From Aliidiomarina sedimenti (GTDB lineage Bacteria > Pseudomonadota > Gammaproteobacteria > Enterobacterales > Alteromonadaceae), in NCBI RefSeq assembly GCF_003986955.1, contig NZ_PIPN01000005.1, forward strand, positions 1-64,000: 64,000 nucleotides of DNA, given 5' to 3'. The notes under the pieces are model-generated. The model saw only the letters and a program-made list of their open reading frames with translations, was not told the origin of the DNA and did not search any database. Both the position numbers and the translations under genes were made by a program. Positions 14,280-23,553 of this stretch are shown piece by piece. Each line of letters opens with the position of its first letter. The stretch's first letter is position 1.

Positions 14280-15392
14280 TCAATCGGGCAACATGCCCTG
14301 ACCTAAAACTACGGCCGCACGTAAACGTTTGCTGCCATAGCCAAATGCACGGGAAAAGATTTCCCGCGGGATGGGCAAGTACTGACGAGCGGCCGGGCTT
14401 TGCCAGGGCGTATCGTCTTCATCGGGGTCATTGATATACACAAAATCATCATCAATGGCCGTGATCAGAACCCAGTGCGGGGCTTTAAACTGATCAAACT
14501 GATAGGTACTGATAAGCGTAATGACCAGCTTACCCTGCTCCAGATCCTGTTCCAACTGGGTCATGTAGTAGTCACTGACATGCACCGGCACTCTGGCCCG
14601 CTCCAATGCTTCAATATCAGCCTGCTGAATTTTAATCATCACTTCGCGCTTGCTGTTATTTCGCACCGAATCCAGCAATACCGGACCGGGCTGACTTATC
14701 CACAGTTCAACCGCCATGCCGCGTTTGTGCGCGGCTCGGGCCAGGCCGTGCGGGCCGCACCCTCCGTGCCCCGACGTCATATAAATGGTGGTCGCTTCGC
14801 GCCATAGCTCGAGCTCTTCCAGTTCCGGGTTATGCAGCGGATAGCCAAAATACTTCATCGCCATCAGCAGGCTGGCGGGACCACAGGTAAACGGGGTGGT
14901 CTGAGTTAAATAAGGGACTTGTCGCGGTAAGCGCTCGCTATCAAAGAAATGCAGCTGTTTTTGCAGCACACAGGCGGCGGAATGGTCATCAAAATAGTCG
15001 TTCTTGAGGCCAATATCCTGATAACCACGCTGATGAAAGAAGGTCAGCGCTTCGTTGTCGTCAGCTTTTACTTCGAGCCGCATAAATAAACTATGCTCGC
15101 GCTGAGCTAAGCGCTCCATATGAGTGAGCAGACGGCTGCCATGCCCTTGCCGACGCTGGCTTTGTTCAATTGCAAAGGAGTACATCCGCGCCAGTTTGGT
15201 CGCCTGCCGGTACAGCATAATGGCGTAACCAAGCAGACTCCCCTGATTATCCAACACCCATACTTCCGCTTCGCCCAATTTAATAAAGCGGCGAAAACTG
15301 CGTTCGCTTAAAGCGTCGTAGGGAAAACTCTGGGCTTCAAGGGTCGCTAGGGCGGGTACATCAGCTAAGGATGCGAGACGGATCATAGTCAT
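14280..15392 (-). CDS. GNAT acetyltransferase fused to a C39-like peptidase domain
   Basis: A 370-residue fusion. Residues 1-150 form a GNAT N-acetyltransferase with the acetyl-CoA loop QRRQGHGSRLL, typical of RimI-type enzymes. Residues about 155-350 resemble the C39/papain-like peptidase fold of DUF3335: the Cys in TTPFTCGPASLLM, and the His in KAPHWVLITA followed by Asp in YINDPDEDD. It may acetylate and process a peptide or protein N-terminus; the substrate is unknown. The chosen ATG 15392 lacks a strong ribosome binding site and a longer start at 15473 is possible. It is divergent from purM. Confidence 0.8.
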   Translation of the reverse strand: MTMIRLASLADVPALATLEAQSFPYDALSERSFRRFIKLGEAEVWVLDNQGSLLGYAIMLYRQATKLARMYSFAIEQSQRRQGHGSRLLTHMERLAQREHSLFMRLEVKADDNEALTFFHQRGYQDIGLKNDYFDDHSAACVLQKQLHFFDSERLPRQVPYLTQTTPFTCGPASLLMAMKYFGYPLHNPELEELELWREATTIYMTSGHGGCGPHGLARAAHKRGMAVELWISQPGPVLLDSVRNNSKREVMIKIQQADIEALERARVPVHVSDYYMTQLEQDLEQGKLVITLISTYQFDQFKAPHWVLITAIDDDFVYINDPDEDDTPWQSPAARQYLPIPREIFSRAFGYGSKRLRAAVVLGQGMLPD

Positions 15393-15556
15393 ACTGCTAT
15401 TTGACGCGCTTTCCGTTGTTTGCGCAAGTAGCCGCTGGAAAAAAATGCTGTTAAAATACGCGCCAAATTCCACCCCGTTGAACTGGCTGAGCTGATTCTT
15501 GTTTCAGCCACGACAGCAACCGCACAACCTACACCCAAGTATTGCGAGGACCAGCT

Positions 15557-16606
15557 GTGAGCGAGCAAAAAAAATCGTTAAGTTATAAAGACGCGGGCGT
15601 TGATATCGACGCCGGAAACGCATTGGTAGAGCGCATCAAAGGCGTCACCAAGCGCACTGCTCGCCCTGAAGTTAAAGGCAATATCGGTGGTTTCGGTGCT
15701 TTATGTGAGCTGCCATCAAAGTATAAAGAGCCACTGTTAGTCTCTGGTACCGACGGCGTCGGAACTAAATTACGTCTGGCCATTGAAGCTGGTAAACACG
15801 ATACCGTGGGTATCGATCTGGTCGCGATGTGCGTCAACGACTTGATTGTGCAGGGTGCTGAACCGCTGTTCTTCCTCGATTACTACGCCACTGGCAAGCT
15901 GGATGTCGATGTGGCGGCGGATGTCGTGACTGGAATCGGTGAAGGCTGTGTCCGTGCAGGCTGTGCATTGATTGGCGGGGAAACCGCAGAAATGCCTGGT
16001 ATGTACCAAAGCGGCGATTATGACATCGCCGGCTTCTGCGTCGGTGTGGTTGAAAAATCTGAGGTCATTGACGGTAGCAAAGTTGCACCGGGTGACGCCT
16101 TAATTGCTGTGGGTTCCAGCGGTCCGCACTCCAATGGCTATTCATTGATCCGCAAGGTACTGGAAGTCAGCGGCGCTGACTTAAACCAGCCGTTAGATGG
16201 CAAGCCTTTGGTAGAGCATCTGCTCGAACCAACCCGTATCTATGTGAAATCAGTGCTGGCTTTAATGGCTGAGCAGCCGATCCATGCGATTTCCCATATT
16301 ACCGGTGGCGGCTTCTGGGAAAATATCCCTCGTGTTCTGCCAGACGGTACTAAAGCGGTCATCGACGGCTCCAGCTGGCAGTGGCCCAGTGTCTTTAACT
16401 GGCTGCAGGAAGCCGGCAATATCGATCAGCGCGAAATGTACCGCACCTTCAACTGTGGCGTTGGCCTGGTGATTGCGGTGCCAGCCGAAAGCAAAGACGC
16501 GGTAGTCGCCAAGCTCAATAGCGAAGGTGAAAATGCCTGGGTTATCGGCCATATTGAAGCGGCTTCAGCGGATGACGAGCTGGTTGTCATTAATGGTAGT
16601 AAATAA
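15557..16606 (+). CDS. purM: Phosphoribosylformylglycinamidine cyclo-ligase
   Basis: A 349-residue AIR synthetase for the fifth step of purine synthesis, turning FGAM into AIR with ATP. Typical sequences are [21 protein letters not shown], the [13 protein letters not shown] loop, [11 protein letters not shown] and [13 protein letters not shown]. The start is GTG 15557, preceded by GAGG. The earlier TTG at 15542 overlaps that signal and is less likely. purN follows 3 bp after, so both are translated from one transcript. Confidence 0.97.
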   Translation: MSEQKKSLSYKDAGVDIDAGNALVERIKGVTKRTARPEVKGNIGGFGALCELPSKYKEPLLVSGTDGVGTKLRLAIEAGKHDTVGIDLVAMCVNDLIVQGAEPLFFLDYYATGKLDVDVAADVVTGIGEGCVRAGCALIGGETAEMPGMYQSGDYDIAGFCVGVVEKSEVIDGSKVAPGDALIAVGSSGPHSNGYSLIRKVLEVSGADLNQPLDGKPLVEHLLEPTRIYVKSVLALMAEQPIHAISHITGGGFWENIPRVLPDGTKAVIDGSSWQWPSVFNWLQEAGNIDQREMYRTFNCGVGLVIAVPAESKDAVVAKLNSEGENAWVIGHIEAASADDELVVINGSK

Positions 16607-16609
16607 ATA

Positions 16610-17272
16610 ATGACTGATTCGTCCACAGTACGCAGAAAACGCATCGTGATCCTGATTTCGGGGTCCGGTAGCAATATGGTTAATCTGGCTGAGCATTGCA
16701 AAAACGGCAGCATCAACGCGGATGTTATCGCGGTTATTAGTAATCGCGCGGACGCCGCCGGACTGGCGAAAGCAGAAGCGCTCGGCCTCCTCGCTGAAAG
16801 CTTGCCGCATAAGGACTTTGCGACCCGTGAAGCCTACGATGAGCGGTTGACCGAACTGGTGGCGGGTTATCAGCCGGATCTGGTTATTCTGGCCGGTTTT
16901 ATGCGTATTCTTAGCCCTGTCTTTGTCAATGCATTCAACGGACGCTTGCTCAACATCCATCCGTCGCTATTGCCAAAATACAAAGGTATTCATACTCATC
17001 AACGTGCGTTAGAGGCGGGTGATAAAGAACACGGTGTCAGTGTTCATTTTGTTACCCAGGAACTCGACGGCGGCCCGGTCATACTGCAGGCCAAAGTCCC
17101 TGTCTTCGAAGGTGACGAAATTGACGACCTGCAGGCCCGTGTGCATGAGCAGGAATATCGGATTTATCCGTTAGTGGCAAGATGGTTCTGTGCTGAGCGT
17201 TTACAGCTAACCGCGGAAGGCGTGATGCTCGATGGTCAGTTACTTGGCTTGCAAGGGTATGCGGCTGACTAA
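16610..17272 (+). CDS. purN: Phosphoribosylglycinamide formyltransferase
   Basis: A 220-residue GAR transformylase using 10-formyl-THF. It has the N-terminal ISGSGSNM loop for GAR phosphate, the catalytic NIHPSLLPKYKG strand, HGVSVHFV and QELDGGPVILQ. It starts 3 bp after purM and is co-transcribed with it. It has standard length and motifs; the enzyme acts in the cytoplasm. Confidence 0.97.
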   Translation: MTDSSTVRRKRIVILISGSGSNMVNLAEHCKNGSINADVIAVISNRADAAGLAKAEALGLLAESLPHKDFATREAYDERLTELVAGYQPDLVILAGFMRILSPVFVNAFNGRLLNIHPSLLPKYKGIHTHQRALEAGDKEHGVSVHFVTQELDGGPVILQAKVPVFEGDEIDDLQARVHEQEYRIYPLVARWFCAERLQLTAEGVMLDGQLLGLQGYAAD

Positions 17273-17302
17273 AGCCGCTACCCCGCTCCGCTCATGCGAA
17301 TC

Positions 17303-18046
17303 TTACTCGAACTGCAGGCTGGTTAATTCGATTTGCGCCTGCTCCTTACCTTCTTTTATCTGTTGCATCCGCACCATGGTGTAATTTAACTCGGGTGCAA
17401 ACCAGAAATAGGTCTGCCGGCGGTCGCTTTCACGCACCCGATCGACGCGAATCGCTTCGATCTCGCCATAGGGTAAATTCAGGGTTTCCGTTTTGACCCG
17501 GGCAAACTCATAGTCACGCTGATTCCCTTTCTCATCGACCAGTGAATACATCCAGCTGTCATCGTCGCCAGCAACGTCCAGTTGCAGCTGGTGGAGGACG
17601 GCGTTCGGGTCCAGCAGATCAGCGTCCCATTCAATATCGACTTGATTGCCGCTGGCATCCACAATACGTTCGTTCTCGCGATCGAAGCGTACATTCAACG
17701 CCCGATCCGATCCGGTACCGCTGCGGGAATAGTCAAATGACTCAGGCACCACCCGCCCGTCCTGCATGCGAAATATCGTTTCATTCTCACGATGATCTGA
17801 CAAAAACAGCAACGACGCACTGGTCACTGTGTAATAGCGCCACTTGCCATCGTCTAATTGTTCCAGAATGCGTGAGGCATCGCCACGCTCCGAACCTCGA
17901 CGTGTTAGCACATAGCTGGCTTCATAGGCCAAGGTTTCGGCTCCGGCTGACGCGTCCGCATCGTCCTCTGCCGCCCAGCTTAAGGCTGAGCCCGTTAACA
18001 TCACGCCGCCAAGCGCGGCAATTGACCAGTGTTGAAGTCGCTTCAT
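17303..18046 (-). CDS. DUF3108 periplasmic protein
   Basis: A 247-residue secreted protein of the DUF3108 family. The signal peptide is about residues 1-26 (cleavage near LSWAAEDD). The mature domain has strand-rich patterns of the family: LAYEASYVLTRRG, FDYSRSGTGSD and YWFAPELNYTMVRM. These proteins are thought to have a lipocalin-like or beta-barrel fold; function is unknown. The start at ATG 18046 is favoured because it begins the signal peptide. It converges with purN at the 3' side. Confidence 0.85.
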   Translation of the reverse strand: MKRLQHWSIAALGGVMLTGSALSWAAEDDADASAGAETLAYEASYVLTRRGSERGDASRILEQLDDGKWRYYTVTSASLLFLSDHRENETIFRMQDGRVVPESFDYSRSGTGSDRALNVRFDRENERIVDASGNQVDIEWDADLLDPNAVLHQLQLDVAGDDDSWMYSLVDEKGNQRDYEFARVKTETLNLPYGEIEAIRVDRVRESDRRQTYFWFAPELNYTMVRMQQIKEGKEQAQIELTSLQFE

Positions 18047-18183
18047 AAAGTGTTTTCCCATCAGTCAGATAGCTGAATACCAGCGTGATTTTAGCGTAGC
18101 AGTAATCGCTAAATCTCTCCAAGTTATAGCTTCGAGTGTTTTAAGCAGAAAAAATTCCCTTAGCAGAGGTTGGTAAACTTGCA

Positions 18184-18230
18184 AACTGGTCAGCTTTGAT
18201 CTACCTTGGAGGGTACTGGTCAGACCTCAA
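18184..18230 (+). promoter_or_regulatory. FadR-like operators upstream of fadE
   Basis: The 17-mer TACTGGTCAGACCTCAA (18214-18230) has the FadR core CTGGTC-N-GACCT, and a weaker half-site AACTGGTC lies at 18184-18191. They stand 17-63 bp before the fadE start, where a repressor would block transcription until acyl-CoA is present. Assignment to FadR rests on known operator sequences; no fadR gene is visible here. Confidence 0.65.
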
Positions 18231-18246
18231 AACTGGAGTAAACAAC

Positions 18247-20718
18247 ATGAGTGTCGCAATTTGGATCATCGCTACCCTGCTTGTGCTTGGCGCGTTGATT
18301 TATCATCGCAGTTCACTGCGAGTATTCACCTTAGGTACCCTTGTTATGCTTGGCATCGCAACGGGGTTAAGTATTTTTGGCAACACCACGTTAACTGTAC
18401 TGTGGATTATTGCAGCTGTGCTGTTAGTGCCGCTCAACTTAGGTTTTGTCCGCAAAAACGTGATGACCAAACCAATTCTGGCGATGTACCGTAAAATCAT
18501 GCCGGAAATGTCGGCCACTGAAAAAGACGCTATCGATGCCGGTACTGTCTGGTGGGACGGCGAGATTTTCCGCGGGTCTCCTGACTGGAAAACTCTGCAT
18601 AACATCCCTGCTCCGCGTCTTAGCGCTGAAGAGCAAGCATTCCTGGATGGCCCATGCGAAGAAATTTGCGCCATGATGAACGACTGGGAAGCAACCCACG
18701 AACTTGCTGATATGCCGGAAGACGTATGGCAGTATCTGCGCGAGCACAAATTCTTCGCCATGATCATCAAGAAAGAATATGGTGGCCTTGAGTTTTCTGC
18801 GTATGCACAGTCCCGTGTGCTGCAAAAGCTGGCTGGTGTGAGTACAGTACTGGCGTCAACCGTCGGTGTACCTAACTCATTAGGTCCGGGCGAGTTGCTG
18901 CAGCACTATGGTACGCAACAGCAAAAAGACCATTATCTGCCACGCCTGGCTACCGGTGAAGAGATCCCGTGTTTTGCTCTGACCAGTCCGGAAGCGGGTT
19001 CAGATGCCGGTGCGATTCCAGACAGCGGTGTTGTCTGTAAAGGCGAATTCAATGGCGAAGAAATCCTTGGTATTAAGCTGAACTTCAACAAGCGCTACAT
19101 TACGCTGGCGCCTATCGCTACGGTTGTTGGTCTGGCATTCAAAATGTACGACCCGGATGGCCTTATCGGCGATAAGAAAGAACTCGGTATTACCGCGGCG
19201 CTGTTACCTCGTGATACCAAAGGTATGGAAATTGGTCGTCGCCACTTCCCATTAAACGTGCCGTTCCATAACGGCCCGATCCGCGGTAACGACGTATTCA
19301 TCCCGCTTGACTACATTATTGGTGGTCAGGAAATGGCTGGCAAAGGCTGGCGTATGCTAGTCGAATGTTTGTCAGTCGGCCGTGCGATTACCTTGCCGTC
19401 GAACTCAGCCGGTGGTGCTAAATCACTTGCTCTGGTGACTGGCGCGTACTCTCGCATTCGTCGTCAGTTCAAACTGCCTATCGGTAAAATGGAAGGTGTT
19501 GAAGAGGCGCTGGCTCGTTTAGGTGGTAACGCCTACCTGATGGACTCAGTCACTAAACTGTCAACCACAGGTATCGACCTGGGTGAGAAACCATCGGTAA
19601 TTTCTGCCATTGCTAAGTACCACATGACCGAGAAGCTGCGTACCGCAATGAACGACGCCATGGACATCCACGGCGGTAAAGGTATCTGTTTAGGTCCGAA
19701 TAACTATCTGGGCCGTGGTTACCAGGGTACGCCAGTGGCGATTACCGTGGAAGGTGCCAATATCCTGACCCGTAACATGATGATTTATGGTCAGGGCGCA
19801 ATCCGCTGCCATCCTTTCGTACTGGAAGAAATGGAAGCTGCGCACCATGAAAATGGTAAAGAAGGTCTGCGTCGTTTCGACAAAGCAGTCTTCGGCCATA
19901 TCGGCTTTGTGATGTCGAACTTCGTTCGTTCACTGTGCTTTGGCTTCGGTGGCAGTGTGTTCATCAAAGCGCCGACCAGTGACTCAACCAAGGCTTACTA
20001 CAAGCAGCTGACTCGCTTCAGCTCTAACCTGGCACTGATGTCTGACGTTGCCATGGGTGTATTAGGTGGTTCACTAAAACGTAAAGAGCGTGTATCGGCT
20101 CGTTTAGGTGACATGCTAAGTTACCTCTACCTGGGTTCTGCGGTACTTAAGCGCTTTGAAGACGAAGGTCGTCAAAAAGAAGATCTGCCGTTCGTTCATT
20201 GGGCGATGCAGGATACCCTGCACAAGCTGCAGGAAAGCCAGTTAGCCATGCTTGATAACTTTGGCGGCGTTGGCTCCATGCTAAAAGCTATTATGTATCC
20301 GTTTGGTCGCATCGCGAAAGCACCTAGCGACAAGCTGGATCACAAAGTAGCGCGTTTGCTGATGAGCCCGAACGATGCGCGTGAGCGCCTTGGTGAAGGC
20401 CAGTTCCTGTCTGAGCGTGGCCAGTACGGCTATGTTGAGAAAGTACTGCGCGATATCATCGCGGTTGAGCCTCTGTATGACACAATCTGTAAAGCAGCAA
20501 AACAACGCTTTACCTTCACTCAGCTGGATCAACTGGCGAAGAAAGGTCTTGAGTTGGGCGTTATTAATGCCGAAGAAGCTGCCCTGCTGGAACGTGCTGA
20601 AGAAGGTCGCCTCAATGTGATTAACGTCGACGACTTCGCACACGAAGATCTGCTGGCTGGCCGTGGTGCCCGCGAGCATTTTGAAAAGCAACTGGCGGCT
20701 AAGCAAGACGCTGCGTAA
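18247..20718 (+). CDS. fadE: Acyl-CoA dehydrogenase, long FadE type
   Basis: An 823-residue acyl-CoA dehydrogenase for the first step of fatty-acid beta-oxidation. The N-terminus holds two hydrophobic membrane segments (about residues 3-22 and 28-60) as in E. coli FadE. The FAD domain has [12 protein letters not shown] and the C-terminal half has [11 protein letters not shown] and the [12 protein letters not shown] loop. The start at ATG 18247 has GGAG ahead. FadR-like operators lie upstream, and a strong terminator ends the gene. Confidence 0.95.
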   Translation: MSVAIWIIATLLVLGALIYHRSSLRVFTLGTLVMLGIATGLSIFGNTTLTVLWIIAAVLLVPLNLGFVRKNVMTKPILAMYRKIMPEMSATEKDAIDAGTVWWDGEIFRGSPDWKTLHNIPAPRLSAEEQAFLDGPCEEICAMMNDWEATHELADMPEDVWQYLREHKFFAMIIKKEYGGLEFSAYAQSRVLQKLAGVSTVLASTVGVPNSLGPGELLQHYGTQQQKDHYLPRLATGEEIPCFALTSPEAGSDAGAIPDSGVVCKGEFNGEEILGIKLNFNKRYITLAPIATVVGLAFKMYDPDGLIGDKKELGITAALLPRDTKGMEIGRRHFPLNVPFHNGPIRGNDVFIPLDYIIGGQEMAGKGWRMLVECLSVGRAITLPSNSAGGAKSLALVTGAYSRIRRQFKLPIGKMEGVEEALARLGGNAYLMDSVTKLSTTGIDLGEKPSVISAIAKYHMTEKLRTAMNDAMDIHGGKGICLGPNNYLGRGYQGTPVAITVEGANILTRNMMIYGQGAIRCHPFVLEEMEAAHHENGKEGLRRFDKAVFGHIGFVMSNFVRSLCFGFGGSVFIKAPTSDSTKAYYKQLTRFSSNLALMSDVAMGVLGGSLKRKERVSARLGDMLSYLYLGSAVLKRFEDEGRQKEDLPFVHWAMQDTLHKLQESQLAMLDNFGGVGSMLKAIMYPFGRIAKAPSDKLDHKVARLLMSPNDARERLGEGQFLSERGQYGYVEKVLRDIIAVEPLYDTICKAAKQRFTFTQLDQLAKKGLELGVINAEEAALLERAEEGRLNVINVDDFAHEDLLAGRGAREHFEKQLAAKQDAA

Positions 20719-20758
20719 TTGCTAAAGCCAGACAACTGGCTTATCTGAACTAAGTAAA

Positions 20759-20786
20759 GGGCCGCTTCGTGTAAGTGGCCCTTTTT
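20759..20786 (+). terminator. fadE terminator
   Basis: A GGGCCGCTT / AAGTGGCCC stem with one G-T pair and a five-base loop is followed by five T, 40 bp after the fadE stop. It separates fadE from the next gene. Confidence 0.85.
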
Positions 20787-20828
20787 CTATCAGGCCTGTC
20801 ATCTGCTTTCATTATTAAGGAGCATACT

Positions 20829-21299
20829 ATGCGTAAATGGATACGCCGTTACATCAGCTCAGCGTCGGGCATCCGCCGCTTGCTGAACTGGTACCGTCCC
20901 TATCGCGGGGCCGCTATCAAAGTAACCGCGCTAAGTAAGGACTTTACCTATGCACGGGTAGAAATGCGCCAGCGTTGGTACAACTCGAACTACGTGGGCA
21001 CCCATTTTGGCGGTTCACTGTACTCGATGGTTGATCCCATGTTCATGCTGCTACTCATGCGCCAGCTGGGACCCGAGTACATTGTCTGGGACAAATCTGC
21101 TCATATCGACTTCAAACGCCCGGGCCGCGGCTGTGTTTATGCTGAATTCCGCCTTACCCCGGCGCAGGTTGACGATATTAAAAAGGCGGCAGACCAAGGC
21201 GAGCGCGTGCTTCCGGAGTGGCAGGTGGAGGTCATGGATGAACACAACAAAGTCGTCGCCCGGGTTGATAAGACCTTATATGTGAAGAAAAAATCCTGA
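20829..21299 (+). CDS. DUF4442 hotdog-fold protein, thioesterase-like
   Basis: A 156-residue protein of the DUF4442 family, related to acyl-CoA thioesterases. The hotdog helix region contains THFGGSLYSMVDPMFMLLLM and the strand HIDFKRPGRG. The start at ATG 20829 is preceded by AAGGAG seven bases earlier. It lies just after fadE, suggesting work on acyl-CoA, but no FadR-like site precedes it and a terminator lies in between. Its substrate is unknown. Confidence 0.85.
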   Translation: MRKWIRRYISSASGIRRLLNWYRPYRGAAIKVTALSKDFTYARVEMRQRWYNSNYVGTHFGGSLYSMVDPMFMLLLMRQLGPEYIVWDKSAHIDFKRPGRGCVYAEFRLTPAQVDDIKKAADQGERVLPEWQVEVMDEHNKVVARVDKTLYVKKKS

Positions 21300-21322
21300 A
21301 TGAATGCATTGCTGCAAAAGCT

Positions 21323-22024
21323 TTAGTCGTAACGCGGCTGACGTTTCGCCAGCCACAACATAAAGCTCACCCCAAGAATGGTAGGAATGGTCCATAAATA
21401 CGGATTAAACGCCAGGGTTGGCATAAACAAAGCGGCGCCGAACGATAAAAAAGCGGAATACGCAGCAATTCCCGCGCCTATCATTGAGGTAAAATGCTGA
21501 TAGAGCCATTCCCGCCGTAAACGCCCCGGTGCGGGCTGAGACTGACGCAGAATAAAACGGATATTGCCCGGGACCATTAGAAAGGCAATAAAAGAGACGC
21601 CGATAAGGAGCAATTCAGAGTGGCTCCAGCCAAGCCAGAAGATCCAGATAGCTAAAGCCGCCAGAGCACCATGTAAGCCAACTATCCAGGTGGTGTTATA
21701 CAGATAATGGCGGCCCTTATTACGCACCGTTTTCAAGCCAAACAAGACCAGTACAGTGGAAAGAAAACCAAGATAGAGCATCATCCAGCCCAGGGTCAGC
21801 CGTGTCTCAGGCGTGCCATTGACCCATTCCGCTGCGGTGAGATGAAAACTGGCGAGGAACATCGCTGTAAGGCCGGCGGCTATCATACTGATAGCAAAGA
21901 CCCGCCCTGTAACACGATGCGTTCGCTGCCCCTTTTTTACCATTAACGGCAGCCAAAACGTCACCAGCGCAACAGACCCTGTTGCGACATGAAAAAATAC
22001 CAGGCCTGCAATTAGCCAATCCAC
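21323..22024 (-). CDS. DUF2306-like membrane protein
   Basis: A 233-residue protein with six to seven hydrophobic segments. The first helix and the HR motif after it (KKGQRTHRVTGRVFAISM) match the DUF2306/DUF1624-like membrane families in layout. The function is unknown. It stands in the minus direction with no partner. The next gene upstream, beyond a candidate RNA locus, also reads minus but is separated by 258 bp. Confidence 0.6.
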   Translation of the reverse strand: MDWLIAGLVFFHVATGSVALVTFWLPLMVKKGQRTHRVTGRVFAISMIAAGLTAMFLASFHLTAAEWVNGTPETRLTLGWMMLYLGFLSTVLVLFGLKTVRNKGRHYLYNTTWIVGLHGALAALAIWIFWLGWSHSELLLIGVSFIAFLMVPGNIRFILRQSQPAPGRLRREWLYQHFTSMIGAGIAAYSAFLSFGAALFMPTLAFNPYLWTIPTILGVSFMLWLAKRQPRYD

Positions 22025-22099
22025 TATTGATTCCCCTTAGTTTCCTTGGCGGGCAGTATGAACCCGATTCAACGAACACATTGCCAGCACTAGGTAAAA

Positions 22100-22266
22100 A
22101 CTCTGTAAACAGCATATACAGTGGCGGGAAATTCGCTATTCTCACTATGCAACTGAGCAACGCTCAAGAGCGCTCACTCTTAATTTTTTGTCATGGATGA
22201 CACCCTGATATGTGTTGCGTTAAGAGTGAGTTTACGGCGCCCCCTCCCCCGGGGCGCTTTTTTTTT
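22100..22266 (+). ncRNA. Candidate small RNA with strong terminator
   Basis: This intergenic segment ends in a plus-strand terminator (22237-22266) although no plus-strand gene lies within 900 bp upstream. Within it CTCACTCTTAA (22173-22183) and TTAAGAGTGAG (22220-22230) form an 11-bp inverted repeat that would fold into a stem enclosing a 36-base loop. AT-rich promoter-like sequences lie around 22110-22150. No known RNA family is recognised and the boundaries are approximate. Confidence 0.4.
22236..22266 (+). terminator. Strong plus-strand terminator without an obvious gene
   Basis: GCGCCCC (22237-22243) pairs with GGGGCGC (22251-22257), followed by nine T (22258-22266). On the minus strand no T tail follows, so it works only on plus-strand transcripts. 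It is the main evidence for the candidate small RNA upstream. Confidence 0.9.
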
Positions 22267-22282
22267 GCCCTGCTTTTAATTC

Positions 22283-22828
22283 TTATACTTGGCCAGCTTT
22301 TGAACTGGCTGTCAACTCATCCAGCGTCAGCGCCCAGTGCTCAACCCAGCCAGGCAATTGCGGCGATTCAAGGTGCGCATTGCCGGTAGCGTCCATCAAT
22401 TGCTGAGGCGTCAGGCCGCCCTTACGGTTCCAGAACATGCCCCGAATCACCACAATAGCCGCCACATTGTTCTTTGCGTCCAATATTTTGTGCTCTATGA
22501 ACGCCCACTTGTGGTTCCAGCCAAGCAAACGCGTCTCCACATAAAAGCGATCGAATGCCTTTAATTGCCGCATATAACGCGCGGTCACATCGCCAATAAC
22601 CGGGATCGCTTTATGTTTACGTGCCACTTGCAGACAGCCGGAACGGATAAACCAGTCTACCCGGCCTAAGTCGGCAAAACTAAGATAACGACCATTGTTG
22701 ACGTGCATATTGACGTCCAGATCATTGGGCAAGGCGCGTGAGCGGACGCGTAAAGTTTGCAGTGGACTCACCCGCCCCTTACGTACCCGTTTAAGCAGTA
22801 TCCAGAGTAAACGTAGTAATAAATTCAT
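22283..22828 (-). CDS. Acyl-CoA thioesterase-like hotdog protein
   Basis: A 181-residue hotdog protein resembling 4-hydroxybenzoyl-CoA-type thioesterases and the 'thioesterase family protein' group. DVNMHVNNGRYLSFADLGR holds the expected catalytic-helix region, and TRYMRQLKAFDRFYVETR follows in pattern. A hydrophobic N-terminus (MNLLLRLLWILLKRVRKG) may anchor it at the membrane. A FadR-like operator at 22885-22901 stands 57 bp before the start. This links it to fatty-acid breakdown; the enzyme's exact substrate is unknown. Confidence 0.8.
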   Translation of the reverse strand: MNLLLRLLWILLKRVRKGRVSPLQTLRVRSRALPNDLDVNMHVNNGRYLSFADLGRVDWFIRSGCLQVARKHKAIPVIGDVTARYMRQLKAFDRFYVETRLLGWNHKWAFIEHKILDAKNNVAAIVVIRGMFWNRKGGLTPQQLMDATGNAHLESPQLPGWVEHWALTLDELTASSKAGQV

Positions 22829-22884
22829 AACTATCTAAATCCGCTGAAATAATGCTTTACGCTAGCATAATCAGGGGGCTATAA

Positions 22885-22901
22885 GCGAGGTCTGACCAGA
22901 A
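22885..22901 (-). promoter_or_regulatory. FadR-like operator upstream of thioesterase gene
   Basis: On the minus strand TTCTGGTCAGACCTCGC shares CTGGTCAGACCTC with the fadE site. The two genes, about 4.6 kb apart, therefore appear to share one regulator. It lies upstream of the thioesterase start at 22828. Confidence 0.65.
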
Positions 22902-23064
22902 ATTACAAACAATTCATTTGGACGTCTAGACAGCCTTACTTCCTTTTGCTAGGCTTGACTGGCTCGATTGAGCGCCGCCGATTTAACACCTGCAACTTGC
23001 GGGCGGCTAATAAATACCGCTAAAGCGCGCATTGCGCGCGAACCAGACATTTTTGGAGTTCGCC

Positions 23065-23472
23065 ATGAGTATACAATTAGAAATATCCCGCCCTACTCAA
23101 CCCGATCAGCACTGTGTGAAGTGCCGTCAGCCTCATCAGGCCGGGCAACACCGGGTGGTCCATAACCAGCAAATTTCACTATTCGCTAATTCGACCCCGT
23201 TGTTTGACCAGCCTTATGGCACCGAAGAAGTACGCCTGAGTGATGGTTGGTTTTATTTAAGTCTGCACTGTCCGGTCAAACCCGTGCTGCAAACGCTAAA
23301 AGCCGAGAAGCTGCCGTGGTTGTGTCCGCACTGCGCCGGCTATGAGGGTATTAGTAACCTCGATGCCCCGGGGGCCACCATTCTTAATGATAACGGTGAG
23401 CAACGGGCGACCGGCGTTCACCATCTGTTCGACAAACAGCGGCATGAACAGCAGGCGGAAAAACTGCTGTAG
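23065..23472 (+). CDS. Hypothetical protein with zinc-type cysteine pairs
   Basis: A 135-residue protein of unknown family. Cysteines come in pairs: CVKC near residue 14, a single Cys in SLHCP, and LCPHC near residue 88. This suggests zinc binding by a compact domain. The start at ATG 23065 has GGAG seven bases before. It shares a bidirectional terminator with the convergent 2OG oxygenase gene. No function can be assigned. Confidence 0.6.
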   Translation: MSIQLEISRPTQPDQHCVKCRQPHQAGQHRVVHNQQISLFANSTPLFDQPYGTEEVRLSDGWFYLSLHCPVKPVLQTLKAEKLPWLCPHCAGYEGISNLDAPGATILNDNGEQRATGVHHLFDKQRHEQQAEKLL

Positions 23473-23500
23473 CCCGTCAGTCGACACTGTCCTGCAGTAC

Positions 23501-23530
23501 AAAAAAGCCTGCAATAATGCAGGCTTTTTT
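23501..23530. terminator. Bidirectional terminator
   Basis: AAAAAAGCCTGCA / TGCAGGCTTTTTT with a four-base loop serves both the plus-strand gene ending at 23472 and the minus-strand gene ending at 23554. Confidence 0.9.
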
Positions 23531-23553
23531 AGGCGGTCTGGGTGACAACGCGG

